In this document: piece by piece, positions 62,156 to 64,000 of the stretch
Numbering within the stretch: position 1 is the stretch's first letter
Layout: each line of letters opens with the position of its first letter
Assembly (NCBI RefSeq): GCF_031426495.1
Contig: NZ_JANPLK010000080.1
Coordinates: 141,818-205,817, forward strand
Length of the DNA stretch: 64,000 nt
Direction of reading: 5' to 3'
Source: Gemmatimonas sp.
Lineage (GTDB): Bacteria > Gemmatimonadota > Gemmatimonadetes > Gemmatimonadales > Gemmatimonadaceae
Notes under the pieces: model-generated
Told to the model about the DNA's origin: nothing
The model's input: the letters and a program-made list of their open reading frames with translations, nothing else
Database searches by the model: none
Made by a program: the position numbers and the translations under genes

Positions 62156-62241
62156 TTGACGCGAGCTGCCGGGCGCTTAGGTTCCTCAGTACTGAGAGTT
62201 TGTCATAAGCAATATGCGCTCTCTTCCACCTAAGTACTGAG
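62156..62241 (+). promoter_or_regulatory. yceI promoter with twin MarR-type operator
   Basis: CTCAGTACTGAG (62185-62196, perfect palindrome) and CTAAGTACTGAG (62230-62241) are 45 bases apart. TTGACG at 62156-62161 and TAGGTT at 62178-62183 could be the promoter, putting the start point on the first palindrome. Repression by the adjacent MarR protein is the natural reading. Confidence 0.6.
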
Positions 62242-62251
62242 GAAACAAGAC

Positions 62252-62809
62252 ATGCAGTGGATTCTCGACCCCGCACACAGCCAGATCCAGTTCTCCGTGA
62301 AGCATATGGGTATCTCGACCGTACGGGGCACCTTCCAGCAGTTCAGCGGCACGATTGACGAAGAGGGCGGCGTGGTGTCGGCGGTGCACGTCGACCTCGA
62401 CGTGGCCTCCCTGAACACCGGCAGCGAGCAGCGCGACGGACATCTCAAGAGCGCCGACTTCTTCGACATCGCGTCCAACCCCAAGGCAAGCTTCGCGCTC
62501 ACGACGTTCGAGCGCTCGGGCGACGACGTCGTGGCCAGCGGCAACCTCACGATCCGTGGCGTCACCAAGCCGATCACGCTCAAGGGCGATATTGGCGGCC
62601 CGGCGAAGGATCCGTGGGGCAATGAGAAGGTGTCGGCCGTGCTCGAGACCAAGATCTCCCGTAAGGAGTGGGGCCTCGTGTGGAACGTGGCGCTCGAAGC
62701 GGGCGGTGTGCTCGTGAGCGACGACGTGAAGCTGCACATCGACGTGCAGGCGCAGGCGGCGCCCACCGCAGCCAGCGCGGAAGCCGTTGAGGAAGTCGCC
62801 GCGGTCTGA
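62252..62809 (+). CDS. YceI-family lipid-binding protein
   Basis: The protein has 185 residues and starts MQWILDPAHSQIQFSVKHMG, the usual YceI opening. GHLKSADFFDIASNPKASF, NLTIRGVTKPITL and ISRKEWGLVWN complete the family pattern. YceI proteins are beta-barrel binders of isoprenoids or other amphiphiles, often periplasmic; this copy has no signal peptide. The C-terminus carries an Ala-rich tail. It is probably controlled by the upstream MarR gene. Confidence 0.92.
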   Translation: MQWILDPAHSQIQFSVKHMGISTVRGTFQQFSGTIDEEGGVVSAVHVDLDVASLNTGSEQRDGHLKSADFFDIASNPKASFALTTFERSGDDVVASGNLTIRGVTKPITLKGDIGGPAKDPWGNEKVSAVLETKISRKEWGLVWNVALEAGGVLVSDDVKLHIDVQAQAAPTAASAEAVEEVAAV

Positions 62810-63235
62810 CGCATGGTGCAACGGCGTGCGTGGAGGTACGACCGCCGTGAATGCAACGGTCAGCAGGCCGCCGGTCGCGTGTTCATCACGCGATCGGCGG
62901 CCCGTTGTTTCTGCACGACACCGTCGAGGCCGAGTGCTGGCCGTGGCGCGCTGCATTCGGCACGTTGCGCGATACCACGCGCCGGCCGTCTCGGCGCGAC
63001 ATCACGTTAGGCTGCGACGCTTGCAGCATAACGGCGACGGGATGGGGGTTGATCGCCCGGGTGAACTGATTGTGCTCCAGCGGGTTGCGTAGGTTGGTGC
63101 GGGGCTGCACTGTCGTGCTATGCTGCGGGGAAGTGCCGGTATAGCGGCGACTACGCAGGAATCGCCTGCGGTCTAATGGGCGTTAGCGCGACCATCACCT
63201 TGAATGCGTTGATCTCCCGAGCCGGGTGACCTCGA
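62810..63235. other. Non-coding region with a 16-bp hairpin and core-site-like sequences
   Basis: No convincing gene is seen. GGCCGCCGGTCGCGTG (62866-62881) and CACGCGATCGGCGGCC (62887-62902) make a 16-bp stem with one mismatch and a five-base loop. CGTTAGGC at 63005-63012 and CGTTAGCG at 63181-63188 look like the 3' core sites of integron attC elements. GCAGCATAAC at 63023-63032 is nearly complementary to the bases after the first core. Confidence 0.5.
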
Positions 63236-63757
63236 ATGCGCTGGCAACACGGAAGTGGGAACGCCGGCTGCCGGCGCGCTTCACTTGTCTATTTCTTCGA
63301 CCGCCTTCCAGGCGAAGCGCATCCGACGGTCGTGGCTGCGGTTGTGTTTGCGCGTCATGTCTGGCCTTCTGGCGCTCCGCCCGTACAGCGGTCCGCCGCA
63401 CGGGGCGGCGACTGGAACTACGCCTGTTCAAGCGCCGATGGATGGGCTGGGCTCAGCTTCGCGAGAGGCGTCCTCGGTGCGAACGAGTACGAGTTTGATC
63501 TCCCCGACCGTTCACGCACGCTGGTCGGGATGGCTGATGTGAAGAACGGCGTGGCGGCCAGAGCCATCACGGTTCCCCGGATGACGGCCGACGCCTTCAT
63601 AGAACATTGGCTGCAGGTGCGTATTCTTGTCGGTTTACTCCGGTCAGCGTTCGGCGGTTCGCCGTTCGTTTCCCGCAGCGAAGCATGGGCTGAGGAGGTT
63701 TGCGCATTGCCAGCGGTGGACCAGTTTCTTGAGGCGTGCGCAGCGCGGGCGCGCTAA
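63236..63757 (+). CDS. Hypothetical cassette-type protein
   Basis: I recognise no family. The frame has 173 codons. The C-terminal two thirds look protein-like (GDWNYACSSADGWAGLSFA, YEFDLPDRSRTLVGMADVK, DAFIEHWLQVRILVGLLRSA). The first ~50 residues have odd composition, so the true start may lie further in. The stop codon TAA overlaps the TAAC of an attC-like site, the usual layout of an integron gene cassette. Confidence 0.45.
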   Translation: MRWQHGSGNAGCRRASLVYFFDRLPGEAHPTVVAAVVFARHVWPSGAPPVQRSAARGGDWNYACSSADGWAGLSFARGVLGANEYEFDLPDRSRTLVGMADVKNGVAARAITVPRMTADAFIEHWLQVRILVGLLRSAFGGSPFVSRSEAWAEEVCALPAVDQFLEACAARAR

Positions 63758-63871
63758 CGTTTCGCTGCTGCTGACAGCGACGATGCGGTGCGCCGTGTAA
63801 CTGCGGCGCTGGCGCGCCTCCGTTCACGGCTGTTTGTCGATAGTCGCTGCAGCAGAGCGCAGCGTTGTGGC
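63750..63871 (+). other. attC-like site
   Basis: AACG (63756-63759) and CGTT (63863-63866) form the outer boxes. Inside them CGCTGCTGCTGACAGCGAC (63763-63781) pairs with GTCGCTGCAGCAGAGCG (63843-63859) leaving two extra bases on one strand, as in attC sites. A variable 61-base centre lies between. CGCGCTAACG (63750-63759) is exactly complementary to CGTTAGCGCG at 63181-63190. Confidence 0.55.
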
Positions 63872-64000
63872 TGTAGAAAAAGTCTCAACGCACTGACGAT
63901 AAAGGTCCCGAGTCGCGCGAAAACAGTTCTCGGTCATCTGATTCGGCAGTGATAACTGGTACCGCGAAGCGATTCGCGCGATACGCGCGTCATGCGCGAC
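63872..64000. other. Right end of window, no gene recognised
   Basis: This segment is lower in GC than the rest and shows no convincing frame. If 63750-63871 is an attC site, this would be the beginning of the next cassette. Confidence 0.35.

Noticed and set aside
1..64000. CRISPR arrays, tRNA or rRNA genes
   Set aside because: No regularly spaced repeats of CRISPR type were seen, and no tRNA or rRNA was recognised by eye. The tandem TACTCC units are too short and lack spacers.
1..64000. Insertion sequences, prophage or defence-system genes
   Set aside because: No transposase, phage or nuclease/toxin cluster was recognised. The only mobile-type signals are short hairpins and the cassette-like right end.

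Overview
The window is a GC-rich bacterial chromosome segment. I infer a member of the Gemmatimonadota, close to Gemmatimonas. This rests on gene content and style: planctomycete-type cytochrome (DUF1592) and DUF1552 proteins, many secreted M16, M20 and M28 peptidases, TonB receptors with carboxypeptidase-like N-termini, and compact operons with 4-nt ATGA overlaps. There is no rRNA or tRNA in the window, so the assignment is not proven.

Layout. 1-7.9 kb: the tail of a jelly-roll-like protein, a ketopantoate reductase whose last codons are out of frame, then a co-directional trio of multi-domain cytochrome, Tat-type DUF1552 protein and secreted ankyrin protein. 7.9-12.5 kb: a His-rich secreted protein, a creatininase homologue with altered metal ligands, a metallo-beta-lactamase-fold remnant and a small lipoprotein. 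11.2-16.3 kb (minus): a TonB receptor with a helical C-terminal tail and a partner secreted protein. 16.5-28.8 kb: murB, an active/inactive M16 peptidase pair, a DUF429-like protein, a Tat oxidoreductase, M20 and M28 peptidases, a hexose-phosphate mutarotase and small envelope proteins. 28.9-36.5 kb (minus): a complete histidine operon hisG-D-C-H-A-B-F-N-IE, preceded by a His-rich leader peptide and a terminator that together look like a transcription attenuator. 36.6-46 kb: a cupredoxin lipoprotein, a Wzz-like protein with a decayed BY-kinase domain, a free-methionine-sulfoxide reductase, an HD hydrolase, ispG and three outer-membrane barrels. 46-52 kb: arginine genes (argH, argR leftward; argC, argB, argD rightward) around an ArgR-type operator. 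52-62.8 kb: a PaiB-like protein, a phosphatase, an Smr-like protein, a GCPII-like peptidase, a MoeB/ThiF-rhodanese protein, an alpha/beta hydrolase, a YggX relative, YhaM, and a MarR-YceI pair with a twin operator. 62.8-64 kb: sparse DNA with at least one well-formed attC-like site and a cassette-style ORF.

The two biosynthetic blocks have visible local control: attenuation for his and a repressor operator for arg. Most other genes encode exported proteins suited to scavenging peptides, sugars and other polymers. Several dispersed hairpin repeats sit in gene junctions, and one has been absorbed into a signal peptide. The observations I would check first are the his attenuator, the integron-cassette-like right end, the junction-filling repeat family, and the MarR/YceI and ArgR operators.
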